Assembly (NCBI GenBank): GCA_943357015.1
Contig: CALRFZ010000011.1
Coordinates: 1-19,523, forward strand
Direction: 5' to 3'
DNA from: Candidatus Staskawiczbacteria bacterium
Lineage (GTDB): Bacteria > Patescibacteriota > Minisyncoccia > Minisyncoccales > Staskawiczbacteraceae
DNA length: 19,523 nt
Under the pieces are notes generated by a model. The model was not told the origin of the DNA and did no database searches. It worked only from the letters and a program-made list of their open reading frames with translations. The translations under genes and the position numbers were made by a program. Every line of letters begins with the position of its first letter. Position 1 is the first letter of the stretch. Of the stretch, positions 1-6,087 are shown piece after piece.

Positions 1-65
1 TTCTATTACACGCAAGTGCAATTTCGCAAAAGTGTAAACAACCCTATCTTAATGTACATAAATAA

Positions 66-94
66 TTGACATATTAAAAAATATAGTGTAGTAT
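66..94 (+). promoter_or_regulatory. Sigma70-type promoter of the oxygenase unit
   Basis: TTGACA at 66-71 and TAGTAT at 89-94 are separated by 17 bases, a near-consensus vegetative promoter. Transcription would start near 101, leaving a leader of about 85 bases before the ATG at 186. Among the clearest promoters in the window. Confidence 0.75.
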
Positions 95-104
95 TTGCGT
101 ACAA

Positions 105-159
105 AACCGATATGTTTTCGGTTAGCTCTTTTCCAATCAGGTGAAGCAATTAAATTGCT
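105..159 (+). promoter_or_regulatory. Leader with two inverted repeats
   Basis: The predicted 5' leader holds a 6-bp hairpin (AACCGA 105-110 with TCGGTT 118-123) and a perfect 7-bp palindrome around one base (AGCAATT 145-151, AATTGCT 153-159). The second could be an operator or an RNA hairpin just upstream of the SD at 172-177. A regulatory role is inference. Confidence 0.35.
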
Positions 160-185
160 ATCACGCTCTTAAAAGGAGTCGTAAC

Positions 186-350
186 ATGCTCAGAGGTATT
201 GACGTTGAATTTATGAAGACTTCGGATGAGTTTATTGATTTGATTCGCAAGGAAAAGGGAGAAGCCACATTTTCTGATATGAAAAATGTGGTTATCAGAA
301 ATTCATTTCCCATTAGTCCTGTTTTAGTTGACGAATATCAAGCACTGTAG
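186..350 (+). CDS. Short reading frame, probable N-terminal part of the interrupted oxygenase
   Basis: A 54-residue frame. I chose the ATG at 186 because AAAGGAG (172-177) sits 8 bases before it; an in-frame GTG at 141 lacks such support. It ends in TAG at 348-350 and is in the same frame as the oxygenase that starts at 360, with no other stop between. The segment NVVIRNSFPIS (about residues 32-42) resembles the 'G-F-x-x-x-R-G-x-P' strand that opens TauD/clavaminate synthase-like proteins, and the following gene lacks that part. I infer that this is the amino-terminal piece of one about 370-codon gene broken, or regulated, by an amber codon. Alternatively it is an independent small protein translationally coupled to the next gene. 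Confidence 0.55.
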   Translation: MLRGIDVEFMKTSDEFIDLIRKEKGEATFSDMKNVVIRNSFPISPVLVDEYQAL

Positions 351-359
351 GAATTCGAA

Positions 360-1298
360 ATGCAAAATATTGAGGCGAGTTATGATAAATTGGGTGTTGC
401 CAATATTATTATACTGGATGTGCCAGAGGAAAAAATTGAAAAACATCCACTCTTTACCGTTTGCGAGCAACTCGAATATTCGCTCCATCTAAAGCATCCA
501 ATGGTTCATCCTTTAGAGGGACATGTCGAGCCAGTAAGAAGATTTGGCAGGTCGGATAATACGGTGAAAATTTATAACCTGCCAAAAATCATAGATGGCA
601 AAAGTTATAGAGAAGTTGCTGAAACAAATGAAGCCTTTGAAGTTCATTTGGACGGCCTCGGTTCAGCGGGCACCGTAGAAACCATCATTCTTTTTATGGA
701 CAGTGCTCCATTGTTTGGTGGGTTCACTTTCTTTTACGACATGTTCTCGATTGGAATGGCATTGGCAGAAACAGACAAGGAAGCTTTCCGAAGTCTGTTC
801 CTTCCAAATGCGTTTTGCGCTATTAGACCGAGAGGCAAAGGCGCGATCAAGGTAACAACTCCAATCTTTTACATTAATGAGGATGGTAAGCCACAAGTTT
901 TTTTCAGGAAAAATAGTGGTGAGTATCGAATGACATGGAGAGAGGATTGTCCACCACTATTACGAGCGAAGATTTTTTTAGAGAAATACACTGAGCCATT
1001 TGCTAGCGGCTCATATTTTGCCCCATTTTCAAAGAGGGGTACAATGTGTATTTCAAGAAATAGAGACATCGCCCACGGCAGACTGTCGTTTATCGATGGA
1101 GAGGATTCTAAAAATCAACGATACTTATCGCGTAAGTGGTTTATGACACATTCGCACCACGCAGTTTACAAACATGTTCCGGGAATTGCTCTAAGAAAAG
1201 ATTTGAGAGATCTTGTGCCAGATCAGTTTGGCGACGATAAACTGACAGGAGAGTGGCTTTACGATCAATTAACAAAAGAGAACAAAAGGGTAAAGTAA
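360..1298 (+). CDS. TauD/TfdA (clavaminate synthase-like) Fe(II)/2-oxoglutarate-dependent oxygenase
   Basis: 312 residues. Family hallmarks are visible in order: the iron-binding H-x-D as H96-L-D98, the GGFTFF strand at 120-125 (family pattern GGxT), and the distal triad block N234-R-x-x-x-H239-G-R, followed by R254-Y-L-S-R258. H239 is the likely third iron ligand and R254, 15 residues on, the likely 2-oxoglutarate anchor, a spacing close to clavaminate synthase and VioC-type hydroxylases. Such enzymes hydroxylate or desaturate small molecules or amino acids; the substrate cannot be told. The ATG at 360 is preceded by AGGA (349-352), which overlaps the TAG stop of the upstream in-frame segment, so both re-initiation and a single broken gene fit. 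The catalytic core is intact but the usual N-terminal strand lies upstream of the TAG. No metabolic partner gene is nearby, and its own promoter and terminator suggest horizontal acquisition. Confidence 0.82.
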   Translation: MQNIEASYDKLGVANIIILDVPEEKIEKHPLFTVCEQLEYSLHLKHPMVHPLEGHVEPVRRFGRSDNTVKIYNLPKIIDGKSYREVAETNEAFEVHLDGLGSAGTVETIILFMDSAPLFGGFTFFYDMFSIGMALAETDKEAFRSLFLPNAFCAIRPRGKGAIKVTTPIFYINEDGKPQVFFRKNSGEYRMTWREDCPPLLRAKIFLEKYTEPFASGSYFAPFSKRGTMCISRNRDIAHGRLSFIDGEDSKNQRYLSRKWFMTHSHHAVYKHVPGIALRKDLRDLVPDQFGDDKLTGEWLYDQLTKENKRVK

Positions 1299-1332
1299 GT
1301 TGCGATTGTCTGGAAATGCAATTGAAAGCAAG

Positions 1333-1370
1333 GGGAAGTCAGAATTTAATTCTGACTTCCCTATTTTTTT
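1333..1370 (+). terminator. Intrinsic terminator after the oxygenase
   Basis: A perfect 13-bp stem (1333-1345 with 1349-1361), a TTA loop and a run of seven T (1364-1370). It ends the oxygenase unit and insulates it from the Nudix gene. Confidence 0.93.
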
Positions 1371-1408
1371 ACAATTTGATATGCTAAAGTCAATTAATTA
1401 AATTAATT

Positions 1409-1894
1409 ATGGAAATACCAATGGGACTTAAAAAGGTTGCCGTGTTATGCGTATTACGATGCGGTGATAAATTTCTTTTACTGAAAAGAAACAAAGATCC
1501 ACATAAAAATATGCATACGCCAGTTGGAGGTAAGTTGGAGCCTTTTGAAGAGCCGGAAAAAGCTGTAAAAAGAGAAGTGCTTGAAGAAACGGGCATAAAT
1601 ATAAACAATGTAGGCTTTTTTGGAATTTTAACAGAAACTTCTCCTGTAAAGTTTAATTGGATAAATTATATTTATGTATCAGATATTGAATATATAGATC
1701 CACCACTATGTAATGAAGGAGTTCTGGAATGGATAGATGTAAAAAATCTTGAAAAACTCAATACCCCAAAGACCGATTATTTTATATATGAATATGTTAA
1801 GGAAAAAAAATTTTTTATTTTTGAGGCCCTATATAATGAAAATATAGAATTACTAAAGCTAATAGAAAAAATGTCTGGAAAAGGTTTGGTCTAA
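1409..1894 (+). CDS. Nudix hydrolase (MutT-like)
   Basis: 161 residues with a complete Nudix box: G41-x5-E47-x7-R55-E56-V-x-E59-E60-T-G62-I, which binds the catalytic Mg2+. The N-terminal strands (AVLCVLRCGDKFLLLKR) and the HTPVGGKLE lead-in are typical of MutT/8-oxo-dGTP diphosphatase-type proteins, so it may clean oxidised nucleotides; the true substrate is not predictable from sequence. The C-terminal 50 residues are lysine and glutamate rich and not diagnostic. The start at 1409 has no SD; a second in-frame ATG at 1421 is an alternative. It stands alone between the terminator at 1333-1370 and the pseudouridine synthase, with about 140 bases of spacer after it in which I see no clear element. 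Confidence 0.9.
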   Translation: MEIPMGLKKVAVLCVLRCGDKFLLLKRNKDPHKNMHTPVGGKLEPFEEPEKAVKREVLEETGININNVGFFGILTETSPVKFNWINYIYVSDIEYIDPPLCNEGVLEWIDVKNLEKLNTPKTDYFIYEYVKEKKFFIFEALYNENIELLKLIEKMSGKGLV

Positions 1895-2033
1895 ACAAGA
1901 TTACTAAAAATCCAAACCCAAAAATTAGTCAAAAATAAAAAATATAACTTGCAAAAAGACAAAAAAACCGCCTTAAATGTCTATTTCGTAACTTGCGGTA
2001 TTTTGGCAAGATCTAAATCTGGCACGCAAAAAT

Positions 2034-2750
2034 ATGGACTTAAAAATAATCTACCAAGATAACGATGTAATAGTAATTGATAAGCCTGCAGGAATTATTG
2101 TTTTTAATGAAGGGGTAAATTCTTTAACACCCAAATTGCCAGAAAATTCTTTAATTGAACAGTTAATAAAAATCCAGCCTGACTTAAAAAATGCGGGTCA
2201 AGCGCCTCGATATGGCATTGTACATAGATTAGATAAAGACACTTCTGGCCTGCTTTTGGTGGCAAAAAACTCAGAAGCCTTGATTTTTTTGCAAAAACAG
2301 TTTAAAAATAGAGAGGTAGAAAAGAAATACATCGCTTTGGTTACTGGCAATGTAAAAGACGACAAAGGCGTAATCCACACTTTTATTACTCGATCCAAAA
2401 GCGATCCGAGAAAACAAAAGGCTTCGTGGCTACAAGACGCTAAACCAGAAGGCAAACGTGAAGCGATTTCTGATTATAAAGTTATTCAAAGATTTAGAGA
2501 ATACACTTTACTAGAGGTTGCAATCAAAACTGGTCGCAAACACCAAATTCGTTGTCATCTGGCCTACATTCACCACCCAATTGCAGGGGATTATATTTAC
2601 GGCTTTAAAGATTCACCCAAACCACAAGGCTTAGAAAGACAATTTTTGCACGCATCATATTTAAAAATCAAATTACCTGATGGCAACACAAAAGAATTTA
2701 ATTTGCAGTTACCAGAAGATTTACAATTAATTGTTGATAATTTAAAATAA
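2034..2750 (+). CDS. RluA-family RNA pseudouridine synthase
   Basis: 238 residues. The catalytic signature H64-R-L-D67-x-x-T-S-G is intact, with D67 the nucleophile that attacks uridine C1'. The late motif GRKHQIRCHLA, then HHPIAGDYIYG, is the RluA-family RNA-binding and fold motif. There is no N-terminal S4 domain, so it is a minimal family member that isomerises uridine in 23S rRNA and/or tRNA; the exact site cannot be assigned. The start has no SD, as for most housekeeping genes here. It is followed by a GC-rich hairpin, a 53-bp repeat and rplS on the same strand; whether it shares a transcript with rplS is unclear. Confidence 0.93.
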   Translation: MDLKIIYQDNDVIVIDKPAGIIVFNEGVNSLTPKLPENSLIEQLIKIQPDLKNAGQAPRYGIVHRLDKDTSGLLLVAKNSEALIFLQKQFKNREVEKKYIALVTGNVKDDKGVIHTFITRSKSDPRKQKASWLQDAKPEGKREAISDYKVIQRFREYTLLEVAIKTGRKHQIRCHLAYIHHPIAGDYIYGFKDSPKPQGLERQFLHASYLKIKLPDGNTKEFNLQLPEDLQLIVDNLK

Positions 2751-2763
2751 TAAATTTAAAAGC

Positions 2764-2786
2764 ACCTGCGGGGAGTCCCTGCGGGT
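2764..2786 (+). repeat. GC-rich hairpin after the pseudouridine synthase
   Basis: ACCTGCGGGG (2764-2773) pairs with CCCTGCGGGT (2777-2786) using two G-U wobbles, with a 3-base loop, so it folds well as plus-strand RNA. No T-run follows. It may be an mRNA-stabilising or processing hairpin, or a mobile palindromic module; it is notably GC-rich for an AT-rich spacer. Confidence 0.55.
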
Positions 2787-2797
2787 ACAGTAAAAAA

Positions 2798-2850
2798 AAT
2801 TTAAAAGCATTAATTTAAAAATTCTGAAATTTATCATTGTTTTTAAATTT
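2798..2850. repeat. 53-bp intergenic repeat, copy 1
   Basis: Identical over 53 bases to 6839-6891, in the same orientation. Both copies lie in AT-rich spacers next to translation genes: just upstream of rplS here, and just downstream of the cca stop there. It contains internal TTTAAAA/TTTTAAA inverted symmetry. Confidence 0.85.
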
Positions 2851-2876
2851 ATCATTTTAAATTTTAAATTCGACCC

Positions 2877-3311
2877 ATGCCAACATTAACAGAAAAATTT
2901 AATAAAGAGCAAGAAAAAAACATGCCCGATATTCGTCCAGGCGATGTGGTTAAAGTGCATCAAAAAATCAAAGAAGGGGACAAAGAAAGAATCCAGATTT
3001 TTGAAGGAGTAGTTATTGCCAGAAAACACGGCAAAGGTATTTCAAGCACCATTACAGTTAGAAAAGTGGTAGATAGCGTTGGCGTGGAAAGAATTTTCCC
3101 CGTCCACTCGCCTTCCCTAGAAAAGATAGAAGTGGTAAAATCAAGCAAAGTACGAAGATCAAAATTGTATTACCTAAGAGAAGCTAAAGGAGTAAAAGGT
3201 AAATTAAAAAATAAAGCCTTAGCCGTGGCAATTGCGCCAGAAGAAGTGCCAATTATAGAATCTTCTCCAGAAGTTGCTGACACTACAGCAAATCAAGAAC
3301 CTGCAAAGTAA
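2877..3311 (+). CDS. rplS: 50S ribosomal protein L19
   Basis: 144 residues. The L19 core is clear: IRPGDVVKVHQKIKEGDKERIQIFEGVVIARK, then TVRKVV..VGVERIFPVHSP and the basic end KVRRSKLYYLRE. L19 sits at the 30S-50S interface of the ribosome. Bacterial L19 is usually about 115 residues; here the C-terminus carries about 30 extra residues, acidic and proline rich after a basic KGVKGKLKNK stretch, a kind of tail common in reduced genomes. The start has no SD. The four-tRNA cluster follows on the same strand about 45 bases after the stop and may be processed from the same transcript. Confidence 0.97.
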   Translation: MPTLTEKFNKEQEKNMPDIRPGDVVKVHQKIKEGDKERIQIFEGVVIARKHGKGISSTITVRKVVDSVGVERIFPVHSPSLEKIEVVKSSKVRRSKLYYLREAKGVKGKLKNKALAVAIAPEEVPIIESSPEVADTTANQEPAK

Positions 3312-3319
3312 AAATTAAT

Positions 3320-3348
3320 GGCGATACTCATGATTAAAGGGTGTCGCC
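3320..3348 (+). other. Hairpin between rplS and tRNA-Leu
   Basis: GGCGATAC (3320-3327) pairs with GTGTCGCC (3341-3348) with one wobble and a 13-base loop, ending 7 bases before the tRNA. No T-run, so a processing or attenuation hairpin rather than a proper terminator is likely. Confidence 0.4.
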
Positions 3349-3355
3349 GTTATTG

Positions 3356-3439
3356 GCGCGGGTGGCGAAACGGCAGACGCACTACCTTGAGGTGGTAGCG
3401 CCGCAAGGCATGCAGGTTCGACTCCTGTCCCGCGCACCA
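3356..3439 (+). tRNA. tRNA-Leu(GAG)
   Basis: Acceptor GCGCGGG (3356-3362) pairs with CCCGCGC (3429-3435), followed by ACCA, so CCA is encoded. The anticodon loop TTGAGGT (3387-3393) gives GAG at 3389-3391. The long variable arm (CGCCGCAAGGC) marks a class II tRNA, as expected for leucine. First of four clustered tRNAs. Confidence 0.95.
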
Positions 3440-3463
3440 GCCAAGGGAAATAAAAATTTATAA

Positions 3464-3536
3464 GGGCGCTTAGCTCAGTGGTTAGAGCATTCCGTTTACA
3501 CCGGAGGGGTCGGGGGTTCGAATCCCTCAGCGCCCA
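3464..3536 (+). tRNA. tRNA-Val(TAC)
   Basis: Acceptor GGGCGCT (3464-3470) pairs with AGCGCCC (3529-3535); discriminator A3536. The anticodon loop TTTACAC gives TAC at 3497-3499. CCA is not encoded (ACAAA follows), so the nucleotidyltransferase at 6911-8353 would be needed. An 8-bp hairpin (AAAATTGT-GAA-ACAATTTT, 3538-3556) begins two bases after the discriminator. Confidence 0.95.
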
Positions 3537-3557
3537 CAAAATTGTGAAACAATTTTG

Positions 3558-3634
3558 AGTTATTAGTTATCAGTTCTTAGTTATTAGTTTTACGGACATT
3601 TTGCCTAACAACTAATTACTAGCAACTAAAGACT
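3558..3634. repeat. Heptamer-built inverted repeat in a tRNA spacer (copy A)
   Basis: Arms 3558-3587 and 3605-3634 are imperfect inverted repeats (22 of 30 positions complementary), each built from AGTTATTAGT-like units, with a short loop. The sequence between tRNA-Val and tRNA-Phe is almost entirely this element. Related to 3750-3818 and, more loosely, 10582-10655. Confidence 0.65.
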
Positions 3635-3656
3635 ATTTTACTAGCGGTCAAAATCC

Positions 3657-3728
3657 GCCGTGGTAGCTCATTGGTAGAGCAGACGCCTGAAGAGCGCCTG
3701 GTAGGGAGTTCGATTCTCCCCCGCGGCA
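3657..3728 (+). tRNA. tRNA-Phe(GAA)
   Basis: Acceptor GCCGTGG (3657-3663) pairs with CCGCGGC (3721-3727) through one G-U pair; discriminator A3728; no encoded CCA. The anticodon loop CTGAAGA gives GAA at 3689-3691. Two oddities: an A-C mismatch in the anticodon stem (position 28-42) and G rather than A at position 37. The T-arm GGGAG-TTCGATT-CTCCC is perfect. A hairpin (AAAATTACA/TGTAATTTT, 3731-3749) follows directly. Confidence 0.9.
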
Positions 3729-3749
3729 CAAAAATTACAATGTAATTTT

Positions 3750-3818
3750 CAGTTCTTAGTTATAAGTTATTGATTGTTAGACACGTGTTTTTTTCTAATA
3801 ACTAACAACTAAAGACTA
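3750..3818. repeat. Heptamer-built inverted repeat in a tRNA spacer (copy B)
   Basis: Left arm from 3750 (CAGTTCTTAGTTATAAGTTA) and right arm 3795-3818 (starting CTAATAACTAACAAC) are imperfect inverted repeats. The loop contains the palindrome ACACGTGT (3781-3788) and a T-run. It shares the block AACTAAAGACTATTTT with copy A. Confidence 0.6.
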
Positions 3819-3837
3819 TTTTGCCACGGCAAAATTT

Positions 3838-3909
3838 GCGGGCGTGGTATAGTGGCTATTATACGTCCTTGCCAAGGACGAGATGGCGGTTCGATTCCGC
3901 TCGCCCGCT
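3838..3909 (+). tRNA. tRNA-Gly(GCC)
   Basis: Acceptor GCGGGCG (3838-3844) pairs with CGCCCGC (3902-3908); discriminator T3909, as usual for bacterial tRNA-Gly. The anticodon loop TTGCCAA gives GCC at 3871-3873. No encoded CCA. An 11-bp hairpin (3907-3917 with 3923-3933) overlaps the acceptor 3' end and could compete with it or act as a trailer processing signal. Confidence 0.95.
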
Positions 3910-3968
3910 CAAATTTTCTGAAAAAATTTGAGCGAGGTTCGCCTTTTTGGGCGACCCGCTCAAACAAA

Positions 3969-3995
3969 AAACTCGGATTAAACCCGAGTTTTTTT
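3969..3995. terminator. Bidirectional terminator between the tRNA cluster and yraN
   Basis: AAACTCGG (3969-3976) pairs with CCGAGTTT (3984-3991), with a T-run to 3995 on the plus strand and an A-run upstream that becomes a T-run on the minus strand. It serves the plus-strand tRNAs and the minus-strand yraN operon, whose last stop is at 4005. Confidence 0.88.
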
Positions 3996-4004
3996 GACAC
4001 ATTT

Positions 4005-4403
4005 TTACTTGTCTTTTATTGCATTGGGAAAATAATGCAAATTAGCGATTCTGGTGTTTTCGTTGATTAAAATTCCAATAACATCTATTTGATAGGGCGC
4101 AAATTGGTTAAATTTATTTTTTTGGAGCCAAATTTGGGCTAAACTTCTTAGTTTTTGCTGTTTTTTATAATTGACATGCTGTTCAGGAAAAAAACCAGCG
4201 TTACCAACGATGGTTTTTACCTCCACAAAATGAATTGTTGCACTATTTTTAAATAATTTTGATAACCGCCAGCGTTTTTTGACAATAATATCAATTTCTC
4301 CAAAACTTATCCGATGGTTTTTCCCCACAATATTAAACCCTTTATCAACAAGATATTCACAAGCAATTTTTTCTCCCAAATTACCAAGCTCTTTGGTGGT
4401 CAT
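4005..4403 (-). CDS. yraN: YraN family (UPF0102) endonuclease-like protein
   Basis: I place the start at the ATG 4403 (MTTKELGNLGEKIACEYL), 4 bases after the upstream stop, giving 132 residues, close to the family's 115-130. A longer frame from 4517 would overlap the previous gene by more than 100 bases. UPF0102 hallmarks: LGEKIACEYLVDKGFNIVGKNHR at the N-terminus, GEIDII, and HFVEVKT, the D-(x)n-E-x-K core of the restriction-endonuclease-like fold, then a basic helix ending LAQIWLQKNK. The biochemical role of YraN is not well settled; a nuclease or Holliday-junction role is the usual guess. Last gene of a three-gene operon. An extra basic stretch (KKRWRLSKLFKNSAT) separates the GEID and VEVK strands. 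Confidence 0.9.
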   Translation of the reverse strand: MTTKELGNLGEKIACEYLVDKGFNIVGKNHRISFGEIDIIVKKRWRLSKLFKNSATIHFVEVKTIVGNAGFFPEQHVNYKKQQKLRSLAQIWLQKNKFNQFAPYQIDVIGILINENTRIANLHYFPNAIKDK

Positions 4404-4407
4404 AAAA

Positions 4408-4890
4408 TTATTTAACACTTTCCCAAACCCCATTTTCATAGAGCCAAATTTTTTCTGGCCAGGTAGTGGGCGTCGTTGCGCAAATATAAGATTCTTCTGA
4501 TTGGTGACTACCATCAAAACTTCCAGCTTTCATATAATCATATTCAGCATCTCCTACTTTAAAATCCAAACGGTATAATACCCCATTTTCATCATACTTT
4601 TCTTGACCCACAATAACTTTTTCCGCATCCAATCCTAGAATTTCAAAAATCACTTCTTTGGTGGGCTGGGTTTCAAAATTCGGCTCAATTTCAGATTCTT
4701 TTATGTCTTTAATTATTTTATCCAACTCTTCCAAATCTGGTTCATTGGCTCTAGCTTTATCTGCCTCCATTCGCAATTCTCTATCCCCCTGCTCTTGCAA
4801 GTCTTTCATTCTTTTTTCATCTTCTGGATTTGCCTCTAAAATATTATCCTCATTTTCTGGTAAATTGTTTAATTCTTCGGGATTTACCAT
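4408..4890 (-). CDS. Hypothetical acidic protein
   Basis: 160 residues, family not recognised. The first 75 residues are strongly acidic and likely helical or disordered (many E, D, K and N, with no hydrophobic segment). Residues about 78-160 look like a small alpha/beta domain with alternating hydrophobic positions (EVIFEILGLDAEKVIVGQ, LYRLDFKVGDAEYDYM) and end in WPEKIWLYENGVWESVK. No signal peptide or membrane segment, so cytoplasmic. The start lies 1 base after the stop of the membrane protein, with a weak SD-like AAGGGA about 8 bases upstream, implying translational coupling. A bridge between the membrane protein and YraN is only a guess from position. Confidence 0.8.
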   Translation of the reverse strand: MVNPEELNNLPENEDNILEANPEDEKRMKDLQEQGDRELRMEADKARANEPDLEELDKIIKDIKESEIEPNFETQPTKEVIFEILGLDAEKVIVGQEKYDENGVLYRLDFKVGDAEYDYMKAGSFDGSHQSEESYICATTPTTWPEKIWLYENGVWESVK

Positions 4891-4891
4891 A

Positions 4892-5866
4892 TTATTTTCC
4901 CTTATTTAATGGTGGGTATAATTGAGAATCAATGGCGCGGTCAAAACATACCCTGCCAGCTGAATGATTCCAATTTTGAGACATTTGGTCAGGATACATT
5001 ACGGGAATTGGCGCTGATTTAGAATTATTAGTATTGCTATCTAAATCAAAATTGGCGCATAACTGAAAACTTAAACTAGTAGAATCTTTAATTATATATT
5101 CGTAAGACAGTAATTGATTTTTAGGATCGTTTGGCGCTACGTAACCAGAAATAGAATCATTTAAATCAGCTAAAGTATTTGGCAAAACGCCCTTTCTTTG
5201 CCAATAATTTACCACCTGAGACTGAATGCCAGACAAATCACTAATCCTTTGCTGGTCAAATTGCTCGGCCCTAGCTTTCATTGGAGAACCAACAACAAAA
5301 AACGCGCCAATGACCAAGCCCAAAATAATCAAGCTACTAATTACGGCTACATATTTACCTAAAATCCAAGCTGTATCGCGCCTGACGTCATCTAAATAGT
5401 ATCCAAAAATTATTCCCGCTACAGCAATGATTGAAAAAGCTTTTAATGCAAATCTAATACTAATTTCTCCACCCAAAAATGTATTAATGACAAAAATTAA
5501 GTCGCCAATAATTACCAGCGCCATAATAAATAACGTTAGATAAATTAGCCATTTTCTAATTTTTGACTCGCGTACCACTGATTCCTTGGCATAAATTTTA
5601 TTTAAAATCCATGATGTTAAAATAAATAACGGAAACACAATTACTAAAGAAGAAACCGCAAACCTAATTGCGCCATTGTCGTAAGATCCATAATAAAGCA
5701 CATCAGGGAAAAAATAATTGACGTATTGCCAACATAAAATGATAACACTAATAGCGGACCAATAGAGCGTTACAATGGCAAAAAGATGTAAAAAAACATC
5801 ACGTGGCAAGTTGCGTTTTTTTCCCGCCATTAACTCGTTACTGGGATTGATAATGTTGTTTTCCAT
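4892..5866 (-). CDS. DUF5671-like polytopic membrane protein with soluble C-terminal domain
   Basis: 324 residues. An N-terminal block of five hydrophobic segments (about 25-51, 67-89, 106-130, 139-157, 172-193) carries the pattern RDVFLHLFAIVTLYWSAIS...YVNYFFPD...RKWLIYLTLF...GDLIFVINTFLGGE..RFALKAF, which I recognise as DUF5671, common in Candidate Phyla Radiation genomes. After the last segment comes a soluble region (about 195-324), MKARAEQFDQQRISDLSGIQ...YWQRKGVLPNTLADL, resembling the globular part of type II pseudopilins and probably outside the membrane. Function unknown; a sensor or surface-structure scaffold is possible. First gene of the operon; the ATG lacks an SD. The leader carries a 20-bp palindrome and an extended -10 promoter. 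Confidence 0.85.
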   Translation of the reverse strand: MENNIINPSNELMAGKKRNLPRDVFLHLFAIVTLYWSAISVIILCWQYVNYFFPDVLYYGSYDNGAIRFAVSSLVIVFPLFILTSWILNKIYAKESVVRESKIRKWLIYLTLFIMALVIIGDLIFVINTFLGGEISIRFALKAFSIIAVAGIIFGYYLDDVRRDTAWILGKYVAVISSLIILGLVIGAFFVVGSPMKARAEQFDQQRISDLSGIQSQVVNYWQRKGVLPNTLADLNDSISGYVAPNDPKNQLLSYEYIIKDSTSLSFQLCANFDLDSNTNNSKSAPIPVMYPDQMSQNWNHSAGRVCFDRAIDSQLYPPLNKGK

Positions 5867-5893
5867 AATTATAATCAGAGGCAGGCGCGAAAA

Positions 5894-5913
5894 TGTAAAA
5901 ATAAATTTTTACA
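5894..5913. promoter_or_regulatory. 20-bp palindrome in the membrane-protein leader
   Basis: TGTAAAAATAAATTTTTACA is a 9-bp perfect inverted repeat around AA, lying between the predicted promoter and the ATG at 5866. Its form fits a repressor operator or a leader hairpin. Confidence 0.4.
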
Positions 5914-5979
5914 CAATCATTTTTAGTGCCAACCACGCAATTAATTGTATTAATTAATAATAAAACTCTCTTTAATAAC

Positions 5980-5988
5980 ATTATACCA
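5980..5988 (-). promoter_or_regulatory. Extended -10 promoter of the membrane-protein operon
   Basis: On the minus strand this reads TGGTATAAT: a perfect TATAAT (5985-5980) with the TGn extension. No good -35 hexamer is visible at 17 bases. It would give a leader of about 105 bases. Confidence 0.6.
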
Positions 5989-6029
5989 TATTTTTAATCC
6001 AACAATCTGTAATGCGCATCTTTGATAAT

Positions 6030-6055
6030 AAAAAAGCCCGAAATTAATTTCGGGC
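6030..6055 (-). terminator. Terminator of the receiver-like gene
   Basis: GCCCGAAATT (6036-6045) and AATTTCGGGC (6046-6055) form a perfect palindrome; on the minus strand it is followed by six T (6035-6030), about 30 bases after the stop at 6088. Confidence 0.88.
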
Positions 6056-6087
6056 AAAATAGTAGCACATCAAGTTACAGCATAAAC

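Noticed and set aside
186..1298. TAG decoded as an amino acid (pyrrolysine or a variant code)
   Set aside because: TAG ends cca, valS and the receiver-like gene at sensible places, and no tRNA reading TAG or pyrrolysine machinery is seen in the window.
3541..3837. A CRISPR array in the tRNA spacers
   Set aside because: The repeat units are short, irregular and inverted, without constant-length direct repeats and unique spacers, and no cas gene is present.
4404..4517. Longer N-terminus for YraN
   Set aside because: It would overlap the acidic gene by more than 100 bases; the ATG at 4403, just after the previous stop, fits the family length.
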